Part shown: positions 36,201 through 51,200 of the stretch, piece after piece | Layout of the letters: each line of letters opens with the position of its first letter | Numbering within the stretch: position 1 is the first letter of the stretch | Assembly (NCBI GenBank): GCA_023079485.1 | Contig: CM041089.1 | Location: forward strand, 12,787,001-12,851,000 | Source of the DNA: Archilochus colubris | Taxonomy: Eukaryota > Chordata > Aves > Apodiformes > Trochilidae | DNA length: 64,000 bases | Direction of reading: 5' to 3' | Translations under genes and position numbers: made by a program | Notes under the pieces: model-generated | Seen by the model: the letters and a program-made list of their open reading frames with translations, nothing else | Databases searched by the model: none | Told to the model about the DNA's origin: nothing

Positions 36201-39200
36201 AGGGGTACATGGCTGAAGGAGTCAGTGGGCATGAATAAGCAGGGAGGAACTTCTCCAGAACAAGGCAGTAATGTGAAAAAGTCTTTCTTCTGGGGCAGCA
36301 TTTGCATGACCCAGGGATGACATAATAAGCCTGCAAACAAAAGAGGCTTTATACCCCTGTGGTGCCTTTCCAAACCTCTCCACACTGTCCTGGTCCTTCC
36401 CTTCCGTGCAGAAATATTGCATTTGGGGGGCAGGAATTTGAGCCCCATCTGCAGCAGGCCAATTGCCATCTCTGCAGCCGTGGCTTTATCTCATTCTTTC
36501 CAGCTAACACAATCCTGTGACCCATGTGAACAATGCTGGTTTACGAGGCCTGACGTATTGCCACAGGACTGAGGAGATTTATTTCTCCTTTGGGATGACA
36601 GGCCAGGAACTGAGCAGCACCCAGGGACACAAATCTTTCTGCACAGGAGCTCCATCAGCACATGGCTGGAGACCCCTCCAAGGGGCAATGCCAGTGCCTG
36701 GACACCAGTGTTCAGAGGCAGAGAAAGAAGAAAAGTTACAAATGGTATTGCCAGAGAGTGGGAAAGCAGCAATATGCCAAGACCACCCCTGAAAAAAAAA
36801 AAACAAACCAAAAAACCAAAGCCTCTGTTAGACACTTGGGAGCTGCTGAAAGAGCCAAATTGCAGAGGAGATACTGAAATGGAGCCAGAGGAGCTTGGTG
36901 CCAGGGATGCATCCTTGCAAAGGCAGCCCAAGCACTGCAGGTACTGCTGGGGCACCAAACCAAGGCTGGAAACTCAGCCAGGATGTGAAGACACAGCACA
37001 GATGCTTAGACTGAGGCAGAACTAATGCTTCCCTTCCAGCACGGGCTCTTTGCCAGATGTGGACCTCTGCTGAGAGTCAACCAAAACCCATGTGAAACCC
37101 TGGACAAGCACCTTTATTTTGCAGGTCATTTGTTTTTAAGGGAAAGGCTGAGCCGTGACCTGAGGAGTCAGAATGGGGTAGTCAAGACACCCCCAGAAAA
37201 GCACCTGGGGACTTTTCAGAGCATCCAGGAATGATGGATGCTGGACCAAGCCCAAGCCTCCCAGGATCTTCAGGGGATCTTCTCATCCTGCCGGGAGCAG
37301 GGAAACCTTTTCTCACCAGCAGAGGAAGTCAAGCACTTGGCAGGGCGGGAGGCAGCGCTCCCACAGCTCCGGTTACACAAGCAGCTGGGTTCCAACACGT
37401 TGCACTGCTCCAAAAATAATTTCCTGCTTGATTTGATACCATTAGCACGAATGGTCATGCTGCTTCATGCTGGATCCAGCTAAGTCGCTGATTTCTAACA
37501 AAAGCCACGATTTTTTTTTTCTTTTTTTCTTTTTTTTTTTTTTTTTTGGCACCGGGGCACCATTACGCAGAAGGAAAAGGTGAGTGGGGTGATGGCTGGC
37601 GTGTGGCCACCCTCCCCTCTTTGTCTGCAAAAAGGTTTTGACGCAAACGTGGATGAAAGCACCTGCCACCTCCAGCCTTCCAGACCTCATTCCAGAGCTG
37701 AGATTTCCCAGCCCTTCCAGCTCATACCCAGCACTATAACCAACACTCAACAGCCCCAGGAATCGATGCCAACATAAAGTTCAACGACAAAGTCACTGCT
37801 TGCTGGGCAATCAGGACCTGTGCTGGTCCTGAACTGAGTTGCTGGAGCTTCTTCACAGCACAAGAACCTGAAATCTGGCCAGGTTGGATGGGGATTTGAG
37901 CAACCTGGTTAGTAGGAGGTGTCCCTGCCCATGCATCCAGTTGGAACTTGGTGATCTTTAAGGTCCCTTCCAGCCCAAACCATTCTATGATTCTGTGATT
38001 CTATCATTCTATGATTGAGTCTATCATTCTATGATTCATTCTATGATTCTATGATTGAGTCTATCATTCTATGATTCATTCAATGATTCCATGATTTTAA
38101 TCCCCACTGGATGCCTGGGTGTCCCATTTGAGGGCCTGTTGGAGCAATTCCAGCCCAGCCCAGTGCTTTGGGAAGAGTGGCACTTTGGGTTTCTAGCTGG
38201 ACTGGAATTTGGATGGCAAATTTTGCCCTGAGGTGCATCTGATTTCCTCTTCCCTATTCCCAGCCCAGGCATCTGCATGCCCCTTGCCAAGGGCTTGCCT
38301 TGGGGCCACTCCTCCAGGGGCCTTCCCCACCAATCCTCCGGAAACCTCAAGTACAGAAAGTTAAAGATGCTGAGGTGCAGCAGCATCACCCTGCACAGCC
38401 CAGGGACCACACCAACTCTGCCAGCTCAGTGGCCTTACACAGAGGTTTCCTTCTTCCAGAAGAAGCTGCTCATGTAACGTGCAACAAAGAAATGAAGCAG
38501 TGAAGTCAAACTCAGCAGTACCCAGTAAGAAACCAGCATGCCCTAAGAAGCTGATAGCATGCCCACAAAATCAGTCTGTTTTAAGGTAGAAGAGTGTGTG
38601 ACGGGCTCTGAAGGTCTCTTTTAGAGTCTGAGGAAGCTCTAGGAAGGTTGTATTGGAAGCTCTGCCAATACTACGTGAGGCTTAGAAGCAGAAACCCTTG
38701 ACAGCATCACCCAAGTGGTTTTGTGCTGCCTTTCTCCCGTTCCTATACCTTGAAATCAAAGTGGTGCAGTGGCACACGTTTCTGCTTGCACATTTTAAAC
38801 CCAAAGAGACCACAAGGAAAAAAACTCATCAGCAATTTTGCAGGGGACATAACTCCAGGATGACACCCCCAGCTTTCACACACAAGCCAAAACACACATC
38901 TGAGCTGACCCAAAGGTCAGATGGGGCCCCTCCTGTCACCAGCACAATAAAAGGGAAGAACCCTGAGGAGGAGAAGGTGGCTGCTGGAGGACTTGAGCCT
39001 GAGAGAGGAGGAGTGAGAAGACTGAGCAAGCAGGATGGTTTCCATGCTGGACTGACCCATTCTGCAGCTGCTGCTGCTCCCAGAGCCTGAGGGAGTGCAG
39101 ATAAGCAGCAGCTCAGCTTTTCCAGACATAGCTCAATTCCTGTTTACAGCCTCTGGGCTAGATTTTTCAAAAGAAGGAGCTAGGTGTCTATTCTTGCAGG

Positions 39201-42200
39201 AAACCAGGTGTGTAAACAGTTCAATTAATATACCCGGCAAACTGTGCTCTAGCACAGCAAAGAGGGCCAGTGGAGACAAGCCAAGGAAGGAAAAGACTTT
39301 TAAAGAATATGCCTAATTAGAGATGGGCCTGTGCCAGAAGTTGTATTTGAACACCTGGAATAGCCCTGGGGAACAGAATTGTAACCTGAACCCAGATCCA
39401 CATTTTGTAACTCACTCTTCTCCCAAATGAGCTAAAACCCAACCCCTGGACCCAACCACCAGGCAGCCTGAGCTGCACATCTCCAACAGCTGAACCCTGG
39501 AAATCTGGCTTCCTACTCTCAGCTGGGTTTTGGCCAAGCCTTGCACTTGGCTGCTGGGGCCCTGTGTCCTTCTCACCCCCCAGCATCTCCCCACTCCAGA
39601 GCCAGCTGGTGCTGCCTGGCAGCACATCCCTGGACAACTGACCCATGGTGCCACGTGGAGATGCCCACTGGTGTCTCCTGTTTGCTCCAGTGGCCATGGC
39701 AATCCCAGCACAGTGACCAAGCCCTGCTTCCCATGGAACTGCCTTTTCCCTGCCCTCCCAGGCTCCAGCTTCTGGACAAAGCAAGAAACCTGCTGCAACA
39801 CAAAGCCAAGCTACAGCACTGATCTCTGCAAGGCCAAATGCTGACAGTGATCTCAGTTCTGTGGTAAAGTCCCAGAGCTGGAGCCTGGTTTTAAGGACAG
39901 AACCTCCACATTGGGAAAGCCCCCCCCCAATCCTTTATGAGTCCTTGCTGAAGTGGTAGATTCTCTTTTCTCCCTTAGAGCTCAGCTCCCTGGAACAGAA
40001 ACCTGAACATTACCCACACACTGTTGTCTCTTTTGACTGCAGATTTTCTTTACAGCAGAATCCCATTTAGCAAAGCAAGGCAGCCCCATAAAACCATCCT
40101 GTTCTAGGCACGTCATGCATTTCAGACAGCATGCAAGGCTGGCTAAACATTTACTTTTGGATGGCTCCTTTCCAAATTCCAGAAATAGATCCTTGTCCAC
40201 ACTAGAAGAGTGCCCACGTGTGCCATCAGAGTGCTTCTCTGCCCTGTTACAGCCATTCCCATTCCCTCACCTCCCCCTCTCAGGGCAGACCTGCAGATAA
40301 GCAATGCCTCAGCTCCTAGCTGGGTAATTCCTGGTGGATTTTTGGCAGTCATTTTTGCACCATCTGAACTTGGGTTCTGTTAGGCTGAGGTAGGTGGCCA
40401 AGGCACATGGTTCTTGATTGCTTTCCCCTTCCTCATGGGCACCTGGGCTCTCACCAGCCCAGAATGAGAGGAACTGGCACAGCTGGAGAAGGGCAAATGG
40501 GATTTGATCACATAGGATGCTGTAACAGGCAAAGTTTGTGTTTTGGAAACCTTTTGACCAATGTAGTTCAGCTATTCAGAGCAGTTCTGTGCCACAGGTG
40601 CACTTTTCTAACTCCTGCAAATTCTTCCCCAACAAACCTAAATCTCCATCCTCAAGAAATAAAGCCATTTAAGAAGTAATAACCAGACTTAATGCAAAAG
40701 CACAGGAAAAACTTTAGGAATCGTTCAAAAGCCAAGAAATTAAGTCTGAAAAGTGGTTGCCACACAGCCCCCAGGCAAAATCCAAATGATGCAAGTTTTG
40801 GTAGGCTGGACAGATTAGCATCAGGCAATCAGACATCCCAGGCTGTGTAATCACATGCAATGAGAACACGTGTGGGTGTAGTGTGAGGTGTGAGTCTGGT
40901 GCCATCAACCACTCCCTAAAGGAGTTCTTCAACAGAGAGTTTCAATTTTTTTCTCTGAACATGAATAGGTCCATCTAGAAGTGGGGATCTCTCTCTGTTA
41001 TTCTAAGCAATTCCTGGAAGACTGGGAAACATCCAGGACTACTCTGGGAAACATCAGCCAGAAGAATTGATCCATCATCTGTGTCACATCCAACTGGGCA
41101 TGGAGAGTAAGAAAGGGGAGGGGGAAGAAACCCATCACACACAAGAAACTGTTACACAGCTTTATGTCAGGAAAAAACCTTTCTAAGCTTCTGTAGGAAG
41201 TAAGCTTAAACATCTGATGCAGGAGCATCCTCAGCTCTAATAACCATTTCTGTCTTTCATCTCCCCACTTTAATGTCTAAGAACAGCAGTAAAATCTCTG
41301 GCCTCCTGTAAGCATTCCTCAGATGCTCCCCAGATGGCTTTTGCAAAGGGGATTTCTAATTATTTGGGTTTTTTTTTCAAGAAATATCCTGCAGGACTCT
41401 AGGTTTCTGGAGGTTTCCTTCTTTCCTCCACAAATTTCTTTACCCAGAGCTTGATTTAAAAGCAAACTTAAAGGAAACATTTCCAATTGCTTCAATAAGT
41501 CTCCAAACCCTGGGGCAAAAGAGAAATAAACCAAATCTCATAAAAATAAAGAGGATGCAGATTTCAAAAGGATCCACAGTGAAGTTTTGTAAAGAAGTAA
41601 ATTGCCCAAAAGTTTCAGCCTAGGATATCAGGGAATAAAGGAACATTTAGCAAGGCTAAGTTAGAAGTGCATACAGACCACAAAGAATTAGATTCATAAT
41701 CCCCTTTCTACCAAGAAAAAACAAAATAAAATTGAAGCAAGGACTGCCATTATACCAAGCAAACAAGAACATCTCAGCTGCTGGAAAGTGTTCAAAGTGT
41801 TCAGATCCTGAACTACCCTAAGCAGATCAGATTTCCATTCTAAATTCCTATCCTCTCTGCATGAGACATCCCCCTCTGGGAGACTGAGAGAAAATCTGGG
41901 AAGCCAGAGCTCTGCACTTCTGCTTTAGAGACCTGCAGAGGTGAGCAGAGCCCCTAATGCATTTGTAAAGCAAAATTATTCTAACAAACATAAAGGCTCT
42001 GTGTCTCAGACCACCCAAGCCACCTCCCAGGCACCAGTTAATTCCAGTGAGACATCCTCCATCCCAAAGCTCCCTATTGCCCAGGTGGGACAGGACCATA
42101 CAGGGCATGTTTGCCTCCTGCATACTCCAACTGGGCAAACTGGGAGTGCATGTGCTGCACTGCAACACAGCCTCACTGCTGGCTCACCCCCATGCCCTGG

Positions 42201-45200
42201 CAGCCCCTCACTGTGGTGTCCAGCCTGCCTCTCAGCCCATGCCATTGTCCTCCTCTTGCATCAGCATCTTTCTGCTTGCCAGTGATGCTCGAGGGCATTT
42301 GCTGTCCCACTGGGCACAGCCTGCAACCTGTAGGCTACAGACAACAACTCTGATGCTGGAAATGCCTTCTCCCTTGGCTGGTGAAGCCAGAATTTGTCAA
42401 GTTAAAAGGCACAAGCCCCAACAAGCACTGGAGTGAACCTGGAGATGGCCATTCAGAAACTCTTTTGCCCTCTGGCTGCTTTCCCTGCCTGGATGCTTCA
42501 CAAATACCTTTGGCTCTGCTGGCTGGCAGAGTGGCTCTGAGCAGGGTTTCCTAAAGACACTGCAATGAAATAAAACCCCTGGGTGGGGCTGTGGGAGCTG
42601 GTACAGTTCATACAAAGGTCACACCCTTTTTCTGTCCCTCTCAGCACCCCATGGAGCAGCCTGGCCTCCACCTGGGGCCACAGTGGACTGGTACCCTGTG
42701 ATGACAAGGTGTCATCAGCCCCCTGACCCCATCCCACTCCCCCATCCATCACCAGGCAGCAAAAGCCCACAGCAGCACTGAGAAGAGTTGAATGCCCAGC
42801 CCCAACCTCATCCCAAAGGGCTGCTTTTCCACCCTGCCTCTCCAGCAGCCATATTTGAGGCAGGAGGAAAACAGGGGAGAGCAGCAGTGGGTGTGCAGTC
42901 ACCTTTCTTCTCCCTATTGCAAACAAAAGTCCATTTTGGAAATGCTGCTTCCTTCCAGCCCAAGCCCCTCCAATACCCAATCTTGCTGCCCCAGGTACAT
43001 CTAAAAAAGCACTAAGCCCTCCTCCTGCAGAGCTTCTCTCCCACAGCACTAACCCCTCCCAGTCCACCCTTCACATGCCAAATCCACACATTTCCTTTCA
43101 TCCCAACCCTCCTTCCCTCCCTTGGCTGAGAGTCCTTCCCCCAGGAGCACCACATCCTGCCCCAAGCTCACTGTAAGGCTGGGCTCCTTCTCTGAGCCAG
43201 CTCTGGATGAAACATAAGCATGGTCCTTTCAATCTAAAGGATCAGGAGATGTAAAGGAGAGGGCTGTCCATATAAACATGCATGTGCCATCCCAAATTCC
43301 CCTCCAGATGTCCCTGCCAGCTTTTCCTGGACTCAGCTCTGTAGTCCTCCACTTCAGCCCCCACCATCTGGGGACTCCCCCATCACTGCCTCTGTAGCTG
43401 GCTGGCTGAGTTTGGGTTTTTTTCTGCTGCTTTTTGGAAACAGCAAAAGGCTGGCATGTGCTTTTGATAATCAGTTTTTAAAAGAAAACGGGGAAAAAAG
43501 CGCAACAAACCCCAAAAATGGGATAGAAGGTGTTCTCACAAAGACTGCCAGCCCAGGATGTCAGGAGCTGAAGAAATGTCCAGGAAAAACTGGATGCTTT
43601 CCCCCAAGATATTGGTGTGAGCAGATCTCAGGAGAGAGTCTGCAACCCAAAGACTATATAATCTAAATAGCAATATTATACAAGTAGTGGGAGAGGGAAG
43701 GAAAAACCATCACTGCCCCTTTTTATGGATGAGGAACCCCAGTGCAGAGGGATGGGATGACTTCCTTGCACCATAGGCAGAGCCAAGTCCCAAATCACAA
43801 CTCAGGGACATAACCACAGCCAGTTCTGTGCTTTCTGTTTTCTGTTAACAAAGGAAACATTATTTCCAGGGTGACACTGCTGGATTTGCTGCCCAGCCAT
43901 GAAATAATCTGGGAAGAGCAGATGAAGCTCCAGGATGCCATGAGAAGAGATTGTCTGAATATGCACCCTGCACATTGAGGGCTCCATTCAGCCTCTCAAC
44001 CCCTTGCTGGCAAGCCCAGACCCACAACACCTTGTGACTTTCCATAAAATTCCAGTTTGGGGGCTTTGTCTCCCCTTCATTTTTTAACACTTATTTCTTT
44101 GGTCTGTTGAGCCAGAAGAATCAGCTACCACCTTGACTCAAGCTTGCAGGAGCAGAGCTAACACCTGGCAGGGCATTGCCTGACACAGAAACTCAGCTTT
44201 TAAAAAAAAAAATAGCCAAGGGGAGGGGTGCTGGCTCTTTAGTAGGGATACCTTTACAAATACACAAAGTTTTAATGGTATCCAGCCACCACATGCCCCA
44301 CCAAGCAGGGTTTTTGCTCAGCTACCCCCTCAGTTCTGCCTCCAGGGATGGGATGAAGAAGGAAAGGCAGCACACAGGCACCATCATCAAAGGTCAAGAA
44401 GGCAGCAGGAAAATTTCCTTAGCTCCCCCCAAAGACATTCCCCCCTCCTCCTCCTTCTCTCCCTCCCTTTATTTCCTGTCTGTCTCTCTGGTGGGGTAAA
44501 ACACTGCCAAACCATCCAGGGATACCTGGCAGAGATGCCAGGAGTCTCTCTTCCCATGGCTTTGGTGCAAGGGAACTCCACACAGCCCCCAAAAGGAAAC
44601 CATTGAAAATTATAGGTATAAAAGGGACCTTGAAAAATCACCTGGTCCAACCCCCCTACCAGAGCAGGGTGACCTACAGCAGGTCACACAGGAACCTCTG
44701 TTCTCCATTCAAGCAGCACAAAACAGCCCCAAAAGCTAAGTTCTGGATACACTCCCACATTTTTTTTTTTTAATGCCTTTTCATCATGGTTTCCCTGGAA
44801 GTGTGAAGCGGCTGACCCAAAAGGAAGGAAGGAGGTTGCTCTCCCACCAAACCCCTGCAGAAAGCTGAGCAGGAATTAGTGCTTTGAAGGGAAAATGGGG
44901 AGCTCCTGACAAGGCTGAGGAAGGGGCTGCCAACCAGCATCCCATTAACTCAACCCAAGCCCAGCCCCTCTTCAGCCATACCCCTTACCCTTGAGGTCAG
45001 CCACAAGGCATGGGCTCTCCCCTCCATCAGCTGCTGTGCTGCCTCCTGCCCTGAACCCCACTCTTCCTCCCTTGGGAAAGGGCCCCACCTATGGGTGAAG
45101 GACCAAAGAAGAGCTCTGGGCCCCATTATCACACCTCCCTCCACTCAAATTCAGAAGAGGGGCTGCAGGGAGAGGATGGAAGGTTTACCAAAGGTGTGCA

Positions 45201-48200
45201 AAGGGGAAATGAGGGCACTCAGTGCCAGCTTCCAAGACATAAATGGGAGCCATCTAGCAGAGCCACCTCTAAAATTGTTTGCCTAGGAGTGGTGGGCAGT
45301 GTCAGGTAGAGAGAGGGTTGTGGGAAGGAAGGGTTGGCTCAAGCTTGGTGCAGAACACACAGGATGCTCACAGCCTGCATCTCAGTGACTTCTGGGCTGG
45401 TCATGATCCAGTATCAAACTCCAGGGCTGTGACCATAGGCATGATGTGGTGATGCTTTGGTACTTTGATGTTAAGCAAGCAGAAAGCTTACAAGCAGACT
45501 GTTCCCTGAGCTGTTTCAGGTCTGCTTCATGAGAAGGTGAACAGTGATACAGAAGTGCCTGTGCTTTTCCATCAACCCCCTAGAGTCTGAACAGCAAATT
45601 TTAAGTGTAGCTCTCTCCACTGTAGATGGCTAAGATTAGGTGAGCTCCACCCACCAAAGGATTTGTCAGGCTCAAGAATAGGTTTACAAGTCATCAGAAC
45701 CAGAAAGCTTTGGTGCTGAGGGTGGAAGAGGGAAGAAAAGTGGCCAAGACCTGACCTCTGAGCCAACATGTTGTGGAGAGAGGGGTGCACGATGCACCAG
45801 TTCACAAAGACCTTACAGACAGAATCTTTGGGTCCGTGGCTTCCAATATGAAGATTTTTGTCACGTGGAGTGAAAAAAAAGAATCTCTGGATCCTTTCAT
45901 AGAAGGCCACAACCTGAGGCCCTCTGCACCTTTCCCAATCCATTAGCTCTAGGACAAGCAGACTGTTTGCCATCCTCTCCCCATCTGTCCCCCAGCACTG
46001 ATGCTGACAGCCCATCCTGCAGCTCTTGGATGACTTCATGGCAAGCAGACCCCACCTCCCTCTTCTCAAAGTCCCTTGATACAAAGGACAAAGCAAGGCC
46101 TGTACCAGGGGCACTGATCCATGCTGCCTGGCCCATCACCATCATCCCAGGCAGAGAAATGCCAGAGTTCCAAGTGGAAGAAAGCAGGAGCAGCTCATGA
46201 CAGTAGAATGCCCTGCTTTGTCCTGAAATAGAGTGCAACCCTCTCACCCTTTGCCATGTTCCCACTCGCCTTCCCAGCTCCCAACCTTCAGCCCTTTCAA
46301 CACCCACAGTCTTTCCACTCTGCTGCAAAGTGATGAGAAATTCCCTGCCAGAGGACATTGTTCAAATGGTTTATTGAAAAGAAATGCAATTCTCTACTCC
46401 AGGCGAACAAGCTCCTTCTTTTCCCCTGAAGGAAGTAGGATAATAGCACAGCCAGGGAAAAAAAAAAAAAAAAAGCTATCCCCAAAGCCTGCTGTAATAA
46501 TATTAAATAAAAGACCAAAGGAGTTTGGCCAGGAAAATCCCAAGTTCAAAAGAATAATTGCTCCAAGAGATTCAGGCCTAAAGCTGAGTCACTAAAATGA
46601 AGAAACCTTTCCTCGTCCATAGAAAGCAACAAATCTTGGGTCATGCAGCAAAGCTTCTGTATGTCCTTGTTAGAAAGAAAGAAGAAAGCAGCCAAATGTA
46701 ATTAATCACAGACACAGGAGAAAGGATGACACCTCTGTAATTAGCTACCTAGGCTCATCTTTCCACTTTTGAAGACTAATCCAGCCTTCTTTCACTCCTC
46801 ACTCCCAGAGCTGCCACAAAGCCTACTACAAATACCATCTCCCTTCTCTCCAGGGTTACACCACACACTCTCATCTCCAGCCTGAGGCCTCCTAACAGCT
46901 TCCTACTAAGTGTACAGAGAGAGGGGAACCTGTCCAGAGAGCAAAGAAAGTTCCTTTTCTCAGTTACGTTTTGCAGATGGGCTCTGACAGAGCTTGCAGA
47001 CTCACTGGGAGCCTGGAGGCTTCAGCTGAACTACAGGAATTATTTTCAAGCAAGGAATTTTATATCCACAGCCCTGATCCAGATCAATCACCAGAATATA
47101 ATTAAAAATAGAGCATAAAAACATGAAAACACTTTCTGAATGGTTAATATTGCAACTGCTTGTGTTAATAAATTGGCTTGAGCTGACCTTAAGGAGGTGT
47201 AAGTTTGCCTGACCATCACTCTGTCCACAGAAACCATGTTTTTCCCAGCTTTATACATTGATTGTACAGAGGTACAGAGTGGACAGGGCTATATAGTAGA
47301 GCAAGGTATCCCACAATTAAATTCCATAGGGTGAAGCCAGCTGGCAAACAGTTCCTTGATCTGCAAAAGGCAAAGCCACATTTCCAAGATGAAACATGCC
47401 CAGATCTCACTAAAATTCACAGTTCCTTTGCTACAGCTTCAAAATTCAGGAAAAACTGGGGGAAAAAATGTAGTACTTCAGAGAGGGGAAGAGGAAGGGC
47501 TGGAGTTGGTAGCTACAGCTTAGGAGGAGAGGATCCAACAGCCAAAAAAAATCTTATGCAAATCAGAACAAACCATTCAACTTCCCTGAGGCTTCCTTAA
47601 TAAATAAGGCTTGACAAATATTATTCCAGCAATAAAAACAATAACAAACCAATTATTTAGGTCAAGTATAGCAATGGTAAATCCAATACAGTGGAATAAT
47701 ACCAAACTTCTATCAGCTGAGGCACTGAGTCTGATTTCTGCCCCCTCTCTTGTATACAAACTATGAACATATGAATAATGCTGACAACAACAGAGGGAAA
47801 CTCAGGCCAGCTTTGTGGTCAGGGAGAGCAAAGAATGCAGAGTGGACAGAAATCTCCAGCTTTGCTCTTCCATGACATGGCACAAATGCTTGTGGGTTTT
47901 GATTTGGTTTTGGTTATTTTGTTTCGTAGAATCATAGAATCACAGAATCACAGAATTGGCTGGGATGGAAGTCCAACCCTTGATCCTCTACCACTGCAGT
48001 TCCCAGCCCCTTTTTAAATATCTCCAGACACAGAGAATCCACTACTTCCCTGGGCAGCCCATTCCAATGCCTGATCACCCTCTCCAGAAAGAAATTCTTT
48101 CTCATCTCCAACCTAAACCTCCCCTGGCACAACTTGAGACCCTGCCCTCTTGTCTTGCTGAGAGTTGCCTGGGAAAAGAGCCCAACCCCCCCCTGGCTCC

Positions 48201-51200
48201 AACCTCCTTTCAGGGAGTTGGAGAGAGTGATGAGGTCTCCCTGAGCCTCCTCTTCTCCAGCCTCAACACCCCCAGCTCCCTCAGCCTCTCCTCACAGGAT
48301 CTGTGCTCGAGTCCCTTCACCAGCCCAGTTGCCTCCTTTGGACCTGCTCCAGCACCTCAATCTCCTTCCTGAGCTGAGGGGCCCAGAACTGGACACAGGA
48401 CTCAAGCTGTGGCCTCCCCAGAGCTGAGCACAGGGGCAGAATCCCTTCCCTGGACCTGCTGGCCACGCTGTTCCTGAGCCAGCCCAGGATGCCATTGGCC
48501 TTCTTGGCCACCTGGGCACACTGCTGGCTCATGTTCAGCTTCCTGGCAATCCAGACTCCCAGGTCCCTTTCTGCCACTCTGTGCCCAGCCTGGAGCTCCC
48601 CATGGGGTTGGTGTGGCCAAAGTGCAGGACCCGGCACTTGGCCGTGTTGAACCTCATCCTGTTGGAATCATCCCAACTCTCCAGTCTGTCCAGGTCCCTC
48701 TGCAGAGCCCTCCTGCCTTCCAGCTGATCCACACTCCCCCCCAGCTTGGTGTCATCTGCAAATTTGCTGATGATGGACTCAATCCCCACATCTAAATCAT
48801 CAATAAAGATATTGAACAGCACTGGGCCCAACACTGATCCCTGGGGGACACCACTAGTGACCGGCCGCCATTTTGATGCAGCCCCGTTCAGCACCACTCT
48901 CTGGGCCCGGCCCTCCAGCCAGTTCCTAACCCAGCACAGGGTGCTCCTGTCCAAGCTGGGGGCTGACAGCTTTTTCAGGAGGATGCTGTGGGAGACGGTG
49001 TCAAAGGCCTTGCTGAAGTCCAGGCAGACCACATCCACAGCCTTCCCCTCATCCACCAGGCGGGTCACCTGATCATAAAAGGAGATCAGGTTGGTCAGAC
49101 AGGACCTGCCCTTCCTAACCCCGTGCTGGCTGGGTCTGATCCCTTGCCCATCCTGCAGGTGCTGTGTGATTGCACTGAGGATGATCTGTTCCATGACCCT
49201 GCCAGGCACTGAGGTCAGGTTGACAGGCCTGTAGTTTTCCGGGTTCTCCTTCCTTTTTATGGATTGGCGTGACATTCGCCAACTTCCAATCATCTGGGAT
49301 GTCCCCAGTTTCGTTTCTGAAGGAAGAAGATTGAGTGACTTTTCTATGAAAAAAGAAAAAATGGAAGTGATTACTCAGCCCCAAGTACAGCTGGAGCCTT
49401 CCTGATCCAAATGTGGGGAACAGGGAGGTATCATCACCAGCCAAGTTTTGGGATGCAGCAAAAGGGCCAGAGAGCCTGGGCTGTGTCCTTAGCATCACAG
49501 CCACCTCCTTTCACACCAGGTCAGTGCTGCAGACACAGCCAGAGCTGCAGAAGATGCTCTGGGGGCTGTTTCATGGCACAGAGAGGCTTTGTCTGCTGGC
49601 AGAGCTGAATTTTCACTCACCATCAAGGCTGAATTATCGCTCACCATCAATCTCAACCACACCACTGAAAATGAGCTGATCGCTCCTCCAGGCTTTGCCC
49701 AGAAATTTGGCAGAGAAGCCAAGCACAGCATCAGAGCTGGGGTTTGGCTGTGCCTACCAAAGGTGGCTACCAAACACCCAGAGTGGCTTCCCCTGGGCAG
49801 TCCTTCAGTCTGGAGCTGTTGTTTTATAAAACCAAACCAACTCTCCTCATGGCAGGGTGGGCAGAAGAGCCCTGCCCTGGGCTTTGTCCCTTCCTAATGG
49901 AAATTCCATCCTTCCCGTGGGACGCAAACAGATCCTTGTGGAGAAACCCAAAATGCAGGCAGGCTCCTGTCCCCAGCCCTGCTATGGGAGAGCAGAGCAG
50001 CCCCAAAACCCAAACCTCTGGGGATGCTCCAGGACCTGCGAGCCGAGGCTGCCCTCCTCCGGGAGCCAGGGAAACAGCCCTGCATGGGAAAGCCCAAAGC
50101 TACGGAATGTTTCAAGTGCAAATCCCTCATTTCCCCCTCATTCCAGGCAACATTCCCTTTTCTCAGCTCTACGTTGCAGGCACAAAAGATGGGAGGGCCA
50201 GAAACTTGAAAAACAGGCAGCAACCTGGCAGCATCCTCTTGTCTGACAGCACCAAGCCCTGACATCCAAAAGCCCAACTGCATTCCAATATCTCCAACTA
50301 ATTCACTGAAACCATGGATTCTCCCCCACTGATGATTTTTCTAGAGAGCCAGCGACTGATGCACACACTGGAAAGTGAAAGCCCAGAAATTTTTGCCAGG
50401 TAACAATGCTGCTTGGGTTCTGATGTTTAAATATGGAATATAACCAAAGATTAACCTGAGAACTGAGGTAATCTTTTAGACAATTCACAGGCAGAGGACA
50501 TACAGTCACCCTATTTGATGAAAGGTAATGCTAATTTAAAATATAATCACCACAGCATCAACAGCTATAAATACTTTAAAATCCTGAATTAGTTATTATT
50601 ACATAAAACCTCAATTACCATTTTATGTAAATGTATAGCAACTACAAAATGAATCCTCCCAAATTGATTAAGCCCACACAGAACAGGCACCAACCACAAG
50701 AGAATTCAGGAAAACCTTTTCAGCTTTCAAGTGAAAGGGAGTAAAATTCCTGAGATTGTCTGCAGCGATTAATTTGGCCCAGCAGCAAACAGAATTTTCA
50801 GGGGCTCCTCTGTGAGGCAGCCAGGCTGGGTCCTGCACAACAACCCCATGGGGAGCTCCAGGCTGGGCACAGAGTGGCAGAAAGGGACCTGGGAGTCTGG
50901 ATTGCCAGGAAGCTGAACATGAGCCAGCAGTGTGCCCAGGTGGCCAAGAAGGCCAATGGCATCCTGGGCTGGATCAGGAACAGCGTGGCCAGCAGGTCCA
51001 GGGAAGGGATTCTGCCCCTGTGCTCAGCCCTGGTGAGGCCACAGCTTGAGTCCTGTGTCCAGTTCTGGGCCCCTCAGCTCAGGAAGGAGATTGAGGTGCT
51101 GGAGCAGGTCCAAAGGAGGCAACTGGGCTGGGAAGGGACTCGAGCACAGATCCTGTGAGGAGAGGCTGAGGGAGCTGGGGGTGTTGAGGCTGGAGAAGAG

